The notes under the pieces are model-generated. The model saw nothing but the letters and a program-made list of their open reading frames with translations, was not told the origin of the DNA and did not search any database. Below, piece after piece: positions 44,668 to 53,763 of a stretch of DNA of 64,000 nucleotides; position 1 is the first letter of the stretch, and each line of letters starts with the position of its first letter. The DNA is taken from positions 2,560,469 to 2,624,468 of the forward strand of contig NZ_KE650771.1 in the NCBI RefSeq assembly GCF_000447295.1, given 5' to 3'. The stretch is from Fischerella sp. PCC 9431. GTDB taxonomy: Bacteria; Cyanobacteriota; Cyanobacteriia; Cyanobacteriales; Nostocaceae. The translations under genes were made by a program, and so were the position numbers.

Positions 44668-45708
44668 TCACTGACTTAAGGCTTTGTGCAACACTTCACG
44701 ATGAATTAGCGCCCTGTCTACTAAAAATTGGATTTTTTCTGATGACAATGGATCACCATTGGCGTAATGCTCAATCCAAGTTTTACTAATAATATTGGGG
44801 TCATCTGGTAAATTTGCCAAATCCCACCCCGGCATATCTAAATCTTCCATCAAACGGTTAACTTTAGGGTCATAACTCAAAGCAAAACAGCGACAACCTT
44901 CGCTAGCTGCCATGATTAAACTATGCAAACGCATTCCGATCGCCATTTCAATTCCGCGAAACACACCTTTTAATAGTTGTGGTTCTTCCAAACAGAGAAT
45001 TTGACTAACATCCTTGAGTGCTGGTTGAATTGCTTGGGCGAGATTCAAATCTTGCGCCCTTTGGAAAGGTAGCAGCACAATAAAAGTCTGCGTAGCTTTT
45101 TGAAAATCTACCAAGGCGCGAGTTAGGTGACTCAGGCGAGTTGGGGTAAGTTGGGGATGCGATCGCAATGTCACAGCAACTCTTGGTGCTGATAAATTCC
45201 ACAGTCCCGGAACTGGTTTGGATTGTAACGCCCACACCGGATCGGGTGCGAGAATATGGGGAATTTGCCAATCGGACAGTAAACTAGCCGAAGCGCGATC
45301 GCGTACACTCACTTGTGTACAACCCGTAAAAGTTTGTCGCGCTAACCAACGAGTTACACGCCGATGTAATGGGCCGATACCCTGCGCCCAAGCCACTGTT
45401 TTTAAGCCCATTTTTTGAGCTACGGTCATCATCGTCCCATAGTAAAATGGGCTGATGGCACTGGTAGCATCTTGGATTAAACTACCGCCACCCCAAATCA
45501 AAGCATCGCAAGAACGCAAACCTTTGATTAAGCTGGGAAAAGCCATACGTTCATAAGCTTCTACACCATAGCGATTTCGTGTTTCCTCTGGATTGCCAGA
45601 AAGAACCACTGGCGTGACATCAGATGGTAACATTTGCAGTAGCGTTGCCAACAAAGCCTCATCGCCACCATTTCCTTTCCCGTAATATCCAGACAATAAC
45701 GCCCGCAT
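44668..45708 (-). CDS. csaB: Polysaccharide pyruvyl transferase (CsaB)
   Basis: 346 aa from ATG 45708, where the conserved MRALLSGYYGKGNGGDEALL begins; an in-frame upstream extension of 20 residues lacks conservation. GGGSLIQD, TVAWAQGIGPL and GMRLHSLIMAA are family motifs of the WcaK/CsaB pyruvyltransferases. CsaB adds ketal-pyruvate to secondary wall polymer, the ligand of SLH domains. An SLH protein gene lies within 1 kb, across the tRNA and DUF3493 genes. Confidence 0.9.
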   Translation of the reverse strand: MRALLSGYYGKGNGGDEALLATLLQMLPSDVTPVVLSGNPEETRNRYGVEAYERMAFPSLIKGLRSCDALIWGGGSLIQDATSAISPFYYGTMMTVAQKMGLKTVAWAQGIGPLHRRVTRWLARQTFTGCTQVSVRDRASASLLSDWQIPHILAPDPVWALQSKPVPGLWNLSAPRVAVTLRSHPQLTPTRLSHLTRALVDFQKATQTFIVLLPFQRAQDLNLAQAIQPALKDVSQILCLEEPQLLKGVFRGIEMAIGMRLHSLIMAASEGCRCFALSYDPKVNRLMEDLDMPGWDLANLPDDPNIISKTWIEHYANGDPLSSEKIQFLVDRALIHREVLHKALSQ

Positions 45709-45883
45709 CTTAGCCTTTTGAGATATGTAGATATTCAGATTATTGTATTGGTTGGCGTTTATCAACAATTCTTGTTGAGTCTACTTTAGTAAACTTTAGT
45801 AGACTTTAGCTATTAAGGGTTCCCAAAGGGTAAGTACCTCTCCCCTACACCCTTTTTCAAGCCAGCCTACCTACGAACCTGTC

Positions 45884-47341
45884 TCATTGACAGCGTTGCA
45901 ATTGTGCTAGCGAAACGACTATTTCATCCATTGCTTGGCGTACAATGCTTGCAGGTTGTTCAGTTTGATTAACGATCATACTAAAAACTAAAGGGCCGTA
46001 TTTTGGTGGATTTATATAGCCAGAAAGGGAAATAACACCAGTGAGAGTTCCTGTTTTCGCTTGGACAATTCCTGCTGCTGGTGTATTCTGAAAACGATTT
46101 TTCAAAGTTCCACTCACACCTGCTACAGGTAAAGAAGCACGAAAAACAGATGCTTGTGGTGATTTCCCCATTGCTTGCAAAATTTGTACCAATGCTTCTG
46201 GACTAATTAAGTCTTTGCGGGATAAACCGGAACCATCTACTAATGCATAACCAGTAGACTTAACTCCCATCTGAGTTAAAGTTGTTTGCAAAACTTCTAA
46301 TGCTGCGTCTGCTGTGGTTTGATTGGGAAGCACAGGTTTTTTGCTGGCTAATGCCCTCAATAATGCTTCAGCATAAAGATTATTACTATTCTGATTCGTC
46401 TCTATTAACAATTGAGATAAAGGTGGGGACTCTACAGCGGCTATTTCCTGTTGAGTACTAGCATTAATTCCTACAGATGTTTTCCCCAAGGTGATTTTCT
46501 CTGCTGCTAATGCACTGCGAAAGCGGCGTAAAAAATAATAATTGGGGTCAACTACTGGTAAAGTTACTAAATAAGGTTGAGAATTGGCTGCGAGTTGTCC
46601 TTGAATTCGCAATACGTTTCCCGATAATTCGCGGGTAACATTAACGGAGGTTTGTTGATTTTGGGCAGTTGTCACAGATTGATTAATTACCCGCCACTGT
46701 CTAGCTTCGTTTGCATCCGTCCATGAAATGAGTGCAGCTTTACCTAATGTTTGTGGTAATAAGTTGAAGTTAAAAGTGTTTTGATTGAGAATAAAACTGC
46801 CGACTGGTGCGCCGTAATCTGAGTATAAGTCTTCCCATTGCCAACTCGAAGGAACAAGATCACCGCGAATATAGCGATCGTCTGCAACTAATTGCTGAAT
46901 TTGGTTAATACCTTTTTGTTTTAACTGTTTTGCCAATATTGTTAATTGGGTGTCAGTGAGACTCGGATCTCCTCTACCCACAACATACAAAAAATTATTG
47001 CTACCTCTATATATAGATGTGCGAAAGCGATAGTTTTCACCTAGTTGTCGTAATGCGGCGGCGGTGGTCAGCAACTTAGCGTTAGAAGCAGGGGTAAAAT
47101 ATTTTTCAGCATCTTGACTGTAGAGCGTTTGGTTTGAGCCAAGATTTTGAATTAAAATTCCCCAGCGTACTCTATTGAAGAGGGGACGGTTAGTGACAGC
47201 ATCGATAGTGGTTTTCAGCTGGGCTGGACAAATTGTTTGAGGTGTCGGTGTTTGTGTTTGTGCTTTTGCTAGTTGCTGGTTGATACTGATGTGGATACCA
47301 AAAAACAACAGTAGACAAACACCAGAGAATTTTTTAGACAT
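45884..47341 (-). CDS. dacB: D-alanyl-D-alanine carboxypeptidase/endopeptidase (PBP4 type)
   Basis: 485 aa. Signal peptide at residues 1-27. SxxK motif SNAK near residue 87, SxN motif SNN in NQNSNNLYAEALLRAL and KTG in VQAKTGTLTG are the three penicillin-binding signatures of the S13 family. It trims or cuts peptidoglycan cross-links in the periplasm. The insert between SxxK and SxN is the normal PBP4 domain. It is divergent from rsmE with 64 bp between starts. Confidence 0.93.
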   Translation of the reverse strand: MSKKFSGVCLLLFFGIHISINQQLAKAQTQTPTPQTICPAQLKTTIDAVTNRPLFNRVRWGILIQNLGSNQTLYSQDAEKYFTPASNAKLLTTAAALRQLGENYRFRTSIYRGSNNFLYVVGRGDPSLTDTQLTILAKQLKQKGINQIQQLVADDRYIRGDLVPSSWQWEDLYSDYGAPVGSFILNQNTFNFNLLPQTLGKAALISWTDANEARQWRVINQSVTTAQNQQTSVNVTRELSGNVLRIQGQLAANSQPYLVTLPVVDPNYYFLRRFRSALAAEKITLGKTSVGINASTQQEIAAVESPPLSQLLIETNQNSNNLYAEALLRALASKKPVLPNQTTADAALEVLQTTLTQMGVKSTGYALVDGSGLSRKDLISPEALVQILQAMGKSPQASVFRASLPVAGVSGTLKNRFQNTPAAGIVQAKTGTLTGVISLSGYINPPKYGPLVFSMIVNQTEQPASIVRQAMDEIVVSLAQLQRCQ

Positions 47342-47405
47342 TATTTGAATTTGGGCAATTTTAATTTCTTAAAAAACTATACTGGATGCAAAAGTCTGTT
47401 TCGCA

Positions 47406-48137
47406 ATGGCACAACTACAACGAATCGCGATCGCTTCTTCTCAATTCCATAGTCAACACATCACTCTGACTGCTGAACAACACCATTATCTTTGTCGCGT
47501 GTTGCGTCTTCAGTCGGGCGATCGCTTTATCGCTATGGATGGGATGGGCAAATGGTGGTTGGCACAGCTAGCAGATACGCAAGCAAATATTTTACAATCA
47601 CTTACCGTAGAAACTGAGTTACCTGTAGCTTTAACCCTGGTTATTGCGTTGCCAAAAGGAAATGGATTTGATGAAGTAGTCAGGTGTTGTACTGAGTTGG
47701 GTGTAACTTGTTTTGCTCCAGTTGTGAGCGATCGCACTTTGCTAAATCCCAGTTCTCAAAAATTAGAACGCTGGCGACGAATCGCGAAAGAAGCTGCTGA
47801 ACAATCGGAGCGTACCACAGTACCTACAGTTCTAGAACCAGTATCTTTTACTAGTAGTTTGTCTTCCGTCAATAACCAGAAATATATCTGCGAAGCACGT
47901 GGCGATTATCCGCATTTGCTCAGTTGCTTGCAAAACCAAGAAGATGGGGAGAGTAATTTGAGTTCCCAAAAGACAATTGTCATCGCTACAGGTCCCGAAG
48001 GAGGATGGACGCAAACAGAAATTGAGAGTGCTATTCAAGCTGGATTCCAACCTGTTTCTTTAGGAAGACGTATTCTCAGGGCTGTAACTGCGCCAATTGT
48101 AGCTTTATCTTTAGTTGCGGCTGCTTGTGAATTATAA
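47406..48137 (+). CDS. rsmE: 16S rRNA m3U1498 methyltransferase
   Basis: 243 aa. N-terminal PUA-like domain (HHYLCRVLRLQSGDRFIAMDG), then a SPOUT knot domain with GPEGGWTQTEIESA and LGRRILRAVTAPIVALSL. This matches RsmE in full length. It methylates U1498 of 16S rRNA in the 30S subunit. A strong hairpin with a T tract follows. Confidence 0.95.
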   Translation: MAQLQRIAIASSQFHSQHITLTAEQHHYLCRVLRLQSGDRFIAMDGMGKWWLAQLADTQANILQSLTVETELPVALTLVIALPKGNGFDEVVRCCTELGVTCFAPVVSDRTLLNPSSQKLERWRRIAKEAAEQSERTTVPTVLEPVSFTSSLSSVNNQKYICEARGDYPHLLSCLQNQEDGESNLSSQKTIVIATGPEGGWTQTEIESAIQAGFQPVSLGRRILRAVTAPIVALSLVAAACEL

Positions 48138-48174
48138 ACCAAGGTGAAATTAATTATGCGCTACCCAAAATACT

Positions 48175-48215
48175 TGTAGAGACGTGAAATTTCACTCACG
48201 TCTCTACATTTTTTT
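48175..48215 (+). terminator. Dispersed-repeat hairpin acting as the rsmE terminator
   Basis: TGTAGAGACGTGA (48175-48187) and TCACGTCTCTACA (48196-48208) form a 13-bp stem followed by seven Ts, 37 bp after the rsmE stop. The arms belong to the GTAGAGACG...CGTCTCTAC hairpin family that also forms the cores of the MITE-like elements. Confidence 0.75.
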
Positions 48216-48261
48216 CACCAGATGACCAATGATTAATGACCAATGATCAATGACAACCTAC

Positions 48262-48861
48262 TTATTTTGATTTGCTAGGAGGGGTTTTTACCTGACGCGC
48301 CATTTCTAGGAAGGAATTCATATTCGCTCCAGGACGACGACGACCATTTGTATTAGTGGGTATCAAGTACTTAGGTGCAAAGGTTGTTTCTCCTGGTTGT
48401 GCTTTAACTACTGGTGCTTTGTCTTCTTTTGGCTCGACTGTCACACCCTCAGCAGTTTGTACAAACTCAACCTTAGCAGGCTCAGGTTTAGCTTCTGCTT
48501 TAGCTTTTTTCGCTGACTTAACTGAGGTTTTACGAGAAGGTTTCTTAACTTCTTTTGCTCCGTTAGATGCTCCGTTAGATGTTTCTGGAGCAGCTGCAAC
48601 TGGTGCTGATGATTTAGCACCATTAGTTTCAGCAACGGCTTTATCTGCTTCACTCTCAGTCATCTCAGCGACTTTATCGACTGCGCTTTTTGCAGCAGTA
48701 GCAACTTTTTCAGCAGCAGCTTTAGCAGCTGCAACTGGTGGTGTATTTTCAGCTTCTTCCTTCAATTCCAGATAAAAACCGTTATCTTTTTTCTTGCCAG
48801 GAAAAAGACCAGTGATGAATTTCATAATTCCACTAATTAAATTTTTGATAAAACCGAACAT
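48262..48861 (-). CDS. Alanine/lysine-rich hypothetical protein
   Basis: 199 aa. An amphipathic N-terminal helix (MFGFIKNLISGIMKFITGLF) precedes a long low-complexity Ala/Lys/Glu/Pro region. The C-terminal NSFLEMARQVKTP is a short conserved-looking motif. It may bind membrane through the N-terminus, with a disordered linker; it resembles conserved but uncharacterised cyanobacterial proteins. Not an exporter, not enzymatic by any motif I can see. Confidence 0.75.
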   Translation of the reverse strand: MFGFIKNLISGIMKFITGLFPGKKKDNGFYLELKEEAENTPPVAAAKAAAEKVATAAKSAVDKVAEMTESEADKAVAETNGAKSSAPVAAAPETSNGASNGAKEVKKPSRKTSVKSAKKAKAEAKPEPAKVEFVQTAEGVTVEPKEDKAPVVKAQPGETTFAPKYLIPTNTNGRRRPGANMNSFLEMARQVKTPPSKSK

Positions 48862-49478
48862 TACAATTACTCCTGTCTTTTATACCTGAAAATTGAGTAC
48901 TTTTATTAAAAATTAGAGAAAATTATTACATTTCTTAGAGTTGGTGCTAGCTTTAGCTCATTCTTTGTAATCAAGAATTTGATTAAGCTCTTCTTAAAGC
49001 TTAAAAACTAACTACGACAATGTTTTCATTTGTTTTTACAAATTCTCAAGAACAAGCAATGTTACTCTAGCGAACTCTATAAACTTTTTGTCTCAAGTGT
49101 CTGGAATACGTTGATACTCAAGTTCAATTATTAAATTTTTGTGGATATGAGAGCAACATTCTGAAAGCAAGTTTAATAAAATTTAACATATACTCTCATT
49201 GTACATAAATATGAGGTCTTAAATTCAACTTGCTCACAGGAAATTCTAAAAAATGGATGATCCACATTCTATACCGTACACAATTTATACTTTTTATTTT
49301 GCTTGCCCTCTCTGTCTCTGTTTTTATTTGCAAGTCCCTTAAACCAGTCTAGAGAGTGTCATAGCTAGTATGAGGATAGTAATTATGCTCAGTTAGATTT
49401 TTTGTAGATTCTATGTAAACACCAATTTAAAAAGTCTCCCAATCCAAAATCCAAAATGGTACAACCCTGATTTTGCAA
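48862..49478. other. AT-rich intergenic region
   Basis: 617 bp between divergent genes. No gene seen. At about 49422-49436 ACACCAATTTAAAAAG resembles the end of the 25264/61543 MITE-like family, perhaps a remnant. Confidence 0.5.
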
Positions 49479-50123
49479 ATGGACAAATTAACTCACAGAC
49501 GAAACCCCGTAGTGTTAGTGCATGGCATTTTTGACACAGGTCGAGTGTTTGACAAAATGATTGCTTACCTCACACAAAGGGGTTGGAATGTATATGACCT
49601 GGATTTGCTTCCTAATACTGGTCATGGTAGCCTTGACCGTTTAGCACAGCAAATTGCTGACTTTGTTGATGCTGCCTTTGCGCCAGATCAACCAATAGAC
49701 CTATTAGGCTTTAGTATGGGTGGAATTGTGAGTCGTTATTATGTTCAAAGACTAGGGGGAATTCATAGAGTACAGAGGTTAGTTACCATTTCCTCACCAC
49801 ATCATGGCACTTGGGTTGCCTACTGTCATCCAGGTCTAGGCTGTGTACAGATGCGTCCCGATAGTGCTTTGTTACAAGATTTGAATCAGGACGTTGATAT
49901 CCTTTCACAGATCAATTTTACCTCAATTTGGACGCCCTATGATTTGATGATTATCCCAAGCAATAGTTCACAAATGCCAGTGGGTCGAGAGGTAATTGTA
50001 CCAGTAATGACCCATGCGTGGATGCTTACCGATGTCAGAAGTTTGTCAGCAGTAACAGAAGCATTGACACAACCAGTGCCAGCGATCGCTACACAACCTA
50101 CACAGCAATTACAATCAAGTTAG
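49479..50123 (+). CDS. Lipase-like alpha/beta hydrolase
   Basis: 214 aa from ATG 49479; a TTG two codons upstream is open. Oxyanion motif LVHGIFDTG, nucleophile elbow GFSMGG and the SSPHHGT segment typical of triacylglycerol lipase/PGAP1-like enzymes. Asp and His completing the triad are probably in the PYDLMIIPSNS and THAWML stretches. No signal peptide. Esterase or lipase; substrate unknown. Confidence 0.85.
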   Translation: MDKLTHRRNPVVLVHGIFDTGRVFDKMIAYLTQRGWNVYDLDLLPNTGHGSLDRLAQQIADFVDAAFAPDQPIDLLGFSMGGIVSRYYVQRLGGIHRVQRLVTISSPHHGTWVAYCHPGLGCVQMRPDSALLQDLNQDVDILSQINFTSIWTPYDLMIIPSNSSQMPVGREVIVPVMTHAWMLTDVRSLSAVTEALTQPVPAIATQPTQQLQSS

Positions 50124-50635
50124 TTGCATACCATATCGCCAGAAAATCAGGACAATAAAAAACTTTACTTTTAATTGAGTAAATATTTTCATTGGTTAAA
50201 TCCAACTTAATAGATGAATATTGCTATCTCTAAAAGAGATATAAATAGATAAACAAAGATTTTGCCTGGTTTTACTCCGAAAAAGTAGTTACATAATTTG
50301 ATTAATAAATATATACTTACTTGTACTTATTTGTTAATTGTATAAATTAATATTATTTTTCTCTTTTTAGATTTTTTTGGATTGAAAAAGTACGAAAATC
50401 TCTCTATGGGGGGATGAAAAGGGGAACGCGATTTTTCAGTTGCACGTCATTTTTCTCGGTTTAGTTTTTAGAATAGTCTAGATTTTGGGGAAAACTGAAG
50501 AACTGATTTGAGCGTAGCAACTTGGGATTTGAGATTGAGATCAATCCAAAACCCAAAAAAGTTTCACCCCCAATCTTTTCACAAATTTATTGCATACCAA
50601 CCAACGCAAAACTCTAAATATAGGCTTTATTTGTC
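50124..50635. other. AT-rich intergenic region
   Basis: 512 bp with no gene seen, before the GH65 gene. Only short poly-A/T runs and a GGGATTTGAGATTGAG stretch are notable. Confidence 0.5.
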
Positions 50636-52834
50636 ATGTTAGACTTGATCGTTGAAAATTCCCAACTAAATCAGCAACTAATTGAATCTAGCGAGTGGAA
50701 TGTAGTTGAGACAGAGTTTAACACCACTCAACTACATCATCAAGAAACAGTCTTCACCCTTAGCAACGGATATTTAGGAACGCGGGGTACATTTGAAGAA
50801 GGGTATCCCCAAGATTTTCCCGCAACCTTGATTCATGGTCTATATGATGACGTGGCGATCGCCTCCACAGAGTTGGTAAACTGTCCTAACTGGCTACCTT
50901 TAACTATAAAAGTAGCTGGAGAAAGATTCCGCCTCGACTGTGGTGAAATTCTCAGCTACGAACGTCGTCTTGATTTACGTTTGGGTATAGTCAGTCGGGA
51001 TGTACGCTGGCGCAGTCCGACGGGACACACCTTAGAATTTCATTTTGAAAGATTTGCAAGTTTAGCAAATCAACACTTTTTAGCTATCAGATGTCAGATT
51101 ACATCTGTAGACTTTGAAGGTGAAATTGAGGTAGAAGTTGGATTTCAACCAGAACCCCACACCCAAGGTGTCAAACACTGGCAAACCTTGAAACAAGGCG
51201 GTTTAGATAATATGATCTGGCTGCACAGTCAGACTTTACATTCTGCTATTGAACTAGGGATGGCAGCAAAGCTTGTGGTAGAAGGTGAAGAAACTGCTAC
51301 TGTCAATGTGCATCAAATTGATCAGCATCATCCCACACTTGTAACTAAATTAGCAGTTGTACCAGATAAAACCGTCACCCTCGAAAAAATTATCACCGTC
51401 TACACCTCACGAGAAATAGCAACTCCGGCGGAAGCTGCAATCATTCGACTAGTTGCTGCACCCAGCTATTCAACTTTGCTAGCAGCTCACATTACTGCTT
51501 GGGAGCAAGTATGGCAAGATAGTGATGTGATTATTGAAGGCGATCGCCTAGCTCAATTGAGTGTTCGTTACAATCTGTTTCAGTTACTCGCCGTCGCCCC
51601 TCGTCATGACGACAGAGTGAGTATTCCTCCCAAAACTCTTTCTGGCTTTGTTTATAGCGGACATATCTTTTGGGATACAGAAATCTTTATTCTCCCCTTA
51701 CTAATTCACACCCAACCAGACTTAGCGCGGAACTTGCTCAACTATCGCTACCATACCTTACGTGGGGCGCGACGCAAAGCCCAAGAAATGGGATACAGAG
51801 GGGCTTTTTATGCTTGGGAAAGTGCTGGTACAGGCGATGAAGTCACACCGCGTTGGGTTCCGACTCCCAATGGCGAACAAGTCCGGATTTGGTGTGGTGA
51901 TATTGAAGTGCATATCAATACCGATGTCGCTTACGGTGCTTGGAAATACTGGCAAACTACAGGTGATGATCAATGGATGCGTGACTATGGCGCAGAAATG
52001 ATATTAGATACAGCAGTTTTCTGGGAAAGCCGGGTAGAGTGGAATCAACAACGTCATAGTTACGACCTTCGGGATGTCATAGGCCCAGATGAAAATCACG
52101 ATCGCATTGATAATAATGCTTTCACTAATTTATTAGTACAGTGGCACTTGCAAACAGCCTTGCAACTGTGGGATTGGCTGCTGAAATCTTATCCTGAAAC
52201 CGCAACACAACTGACAGAAAAACTCGACTTGCAGCCAGAACAAAGACAACTTTGGGCGAAAATTGCCAAACATATCTACATTCAGCAAGATTTGGAAACT
52301 GGTTTGATCGAACAATTTGAAGGCTTCTATAACTTAGAGTACGTCAACCTAGCTGACTACGAACCACGTACCAAATCCATGCAAGCATTGTTGGGGGTAG
52401 AAGGAACTAGCCAAAAGCAGATTCTCAAGCAACCAGATGTATTAATGCTAATGTACCTGCTGCGCGATCGCTTTGATCGCCAAACCTTACAAACCAATTG
52501 GGACTACTACAGTCCCCGCACCGATCATACTTACGGTTCGTCTCTTGGCCCAGCGATTCATGCTATTTTGGCTTGCGACCTCAATCAAAGTGCAGAAGCC
52601 TACACCCACTTTACACGGGCAGCAATGGTAGACTTAGCAGACGTGCGGCGTAACGCCCATGAAGGTATTCACGCAGCAAGTGCAGGCGGAGTTTGGCAAG
52701 CAGTCGTGTTTGGCTTTGCTGGTGTGCGGATGACTGAATCTGGTCCGATCGCTTGTCCTAATCTTCCAGCTAACTGGACACGTTTGCAGTTTAAGCTGAA
52801 GTGGCGTAATCAGATATATGAGTTTGATCTTTAA
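50636..52834 (+). CDS. Glycoside hydrolase family 65 phosphorylase (kojibiose/trehalose phosphorylase-like)
   Basis: 732 aa. The N-terminal beta-sandwich starts with SNGYLGTRGTFEEGYP. The (alpha/alpha)6 barrel includes SGFVYSGHIFWDTEIFILP, RGAFYAWESAGTGDE, and the catalytic Glu in DVIGPDENHDRIDNNAF near residue 489. The C-terminal region has GGVWQAVVFGFAG. GH65 enzymes reversibly phosphorolyse alpha-glucosides to beta-glucose-1-phosphate. The usual beta-phosphoglucomutase partner is not adjacent. Exact disaccharide (trehalose, kojibiose, maltose, nigerose) cannot be read. Confidence 0.92.
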   Translation: MLDLIVENSQLNQQLIESSEWNVVETEFNTTQLHHQETVFTLSNGYLGTRGTFEEGYPQDFPATLIHGLYDDVAIASTELVNCPNWLPLTIKVAGERFRLDCGEILSYERRLDLRLGIVSRDVRWRSPTGHTLEFHFERFASLANQHFLAIRCQITSVDFEGEIEVEVGFQPEPHTQGVKHWQTLKQGGLDNMIWLHSQTLHSAIELGMAAKLVVEGEETATVNVHQIDQHHPTLVTKLAVVPDKTVTLEKIITVYTSREIATPAEAAIIRLVAAPSYSTLLAAHITAWEQVWQDSDVIIEGDRLAQLSVRYNLFQLLAVAPRHDDRVSIPPKTLSGFVYSGHIFWDTEIFILPLLIHTQPDLARNLLNYRYHTLRGARRKAQEMGYRGAFYAWESAGTGDEVTPRWVPTPNGEQVRIWCGDIEVHINTDVAYGAWKYWQTTGDDQWMRDYGAEMILDTAVFWESRVEWNQQRHSYDLRDVIGPDENHDRIDNNAFTNLLVQWHLQTALQLWDWLLKSYPETATQLTEKLDLQPEQRQLWAKIAKHIYIQQDLETGLIEQFEGFYNLEYVNLADYEPRTKSMQALLGVEGTSQKQILKQPDVLMLMYLLRDRFDRQTLQTNWDYYSPRTDHTYGSSLGPAIHAILACDLNQSAEAYTHFTRAAMVDLADVRRNAHEGIHAASAGGVWQAVVFGFAGVRMTESGPIACPNLPANWTRLQFKLKWRNQIYEFDL

Positions 52835-52957
52835 GTTTTAGGGAACGGGGACAACTAGTTATCAGTTATCAGTTATCAGTTATCAAATTAAACTGGTCAC
52901 TGTTAACTGTTAACTGATTCATGCCCAATGCCCAATTTACTATCATTTTTCATCATT

Positions 52958-52994
52958 AGCAGTGTCTGAAGTTTAGAGGGACACTGCTTTTTTT
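52958..52994 (+). terminator. Rho-independent terminator downstream of the GH65 gene
   Basis: AGCAGTGTC (52958-52966) pairs with GACACTGCT (52980-52988), then seven Ts. It lies 124 bp after the GH65 stop, beyond TGATAAC and CCCAATG-type short repeats. Confidence 0.8.
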
Positions 52995-53763
52995 ATGATG
53001 TTACACAAATCAGCGCTGGACAATGTAGTCATTGTAACTTAATTATTTCTACTACTTGATAGAGGGTATCTGAGACTAACCTATGTTATCTTAATAACCT
53101 AATTTTAAGCGATCGCTAATTACAGCTAATATTAAAATTCTATTTGATTTTTGTTGGCGGTTCCCTTGCTCAACTAGTAAGTTCATAAACCTTCGTGTCT
53201 TCGTGCCTTTGTGGTTAAATTAAAATTTATTTTTCACCACTAAGACACTAAGACACTAAGAGAATCAGAAAACTATGCTTTGAGGGTTAAATTTTGACAA
53301 GGCTAGTTCATAAACAAAACCGGATTTCTATATTTAACAAAAATTTTACTCCGTTTTGTGAGGAAATATTTATAATGTTTTTATTTACACAAAATATTGG
53401 GTCAAAAAGATTTACTAAAACGCTATTAATTTTAAAAGCAATAGTTAGTTTTGCTATCTTGAGATTAAAAAATGCAATACTCAATTTCAGTAGCAAAAAT
53501 AGCAAAATTAATGAAATAAAAGTATCAAAAAACATACTACGGCAACTGCAAAAAACAAATATTAATTTTTTAATAAAAAATTTCTTTTATCATATTTGCC
53601 AAACTGGCAACATAAAGTCTATGGTTTTGTTATTCATTAATTGACCAGGCTTTTTATTTGAGTCTAACTATGATCTAAAAATGTAAAAAATAGGGGGGTA
53701 AAACAACTTAAGCAATTAAATACTGAAGCAAATTTAGATTAATATTTTCATTATCTTTACAAT
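52995..53763. other. AT-rich intergenic region before the kinase gene
   Basis: Contains CTTCGTGTCTTCGTGCC (about 53191) and a CACTAAGA tandem repeat (about 53237-53262). A 116-codon ORF at 53294-53644 is rich in Asn, Lys, Ile and Phe, has no recognisable domain, and is probably spurious. Confidence 0.6.

Noticed and set aside
53294-53644. 116-codon ORF
   Set aside because: AT-rich, Asn/Lys/Ile/Phe-dominated, no ribosome site or domain; probably chance.
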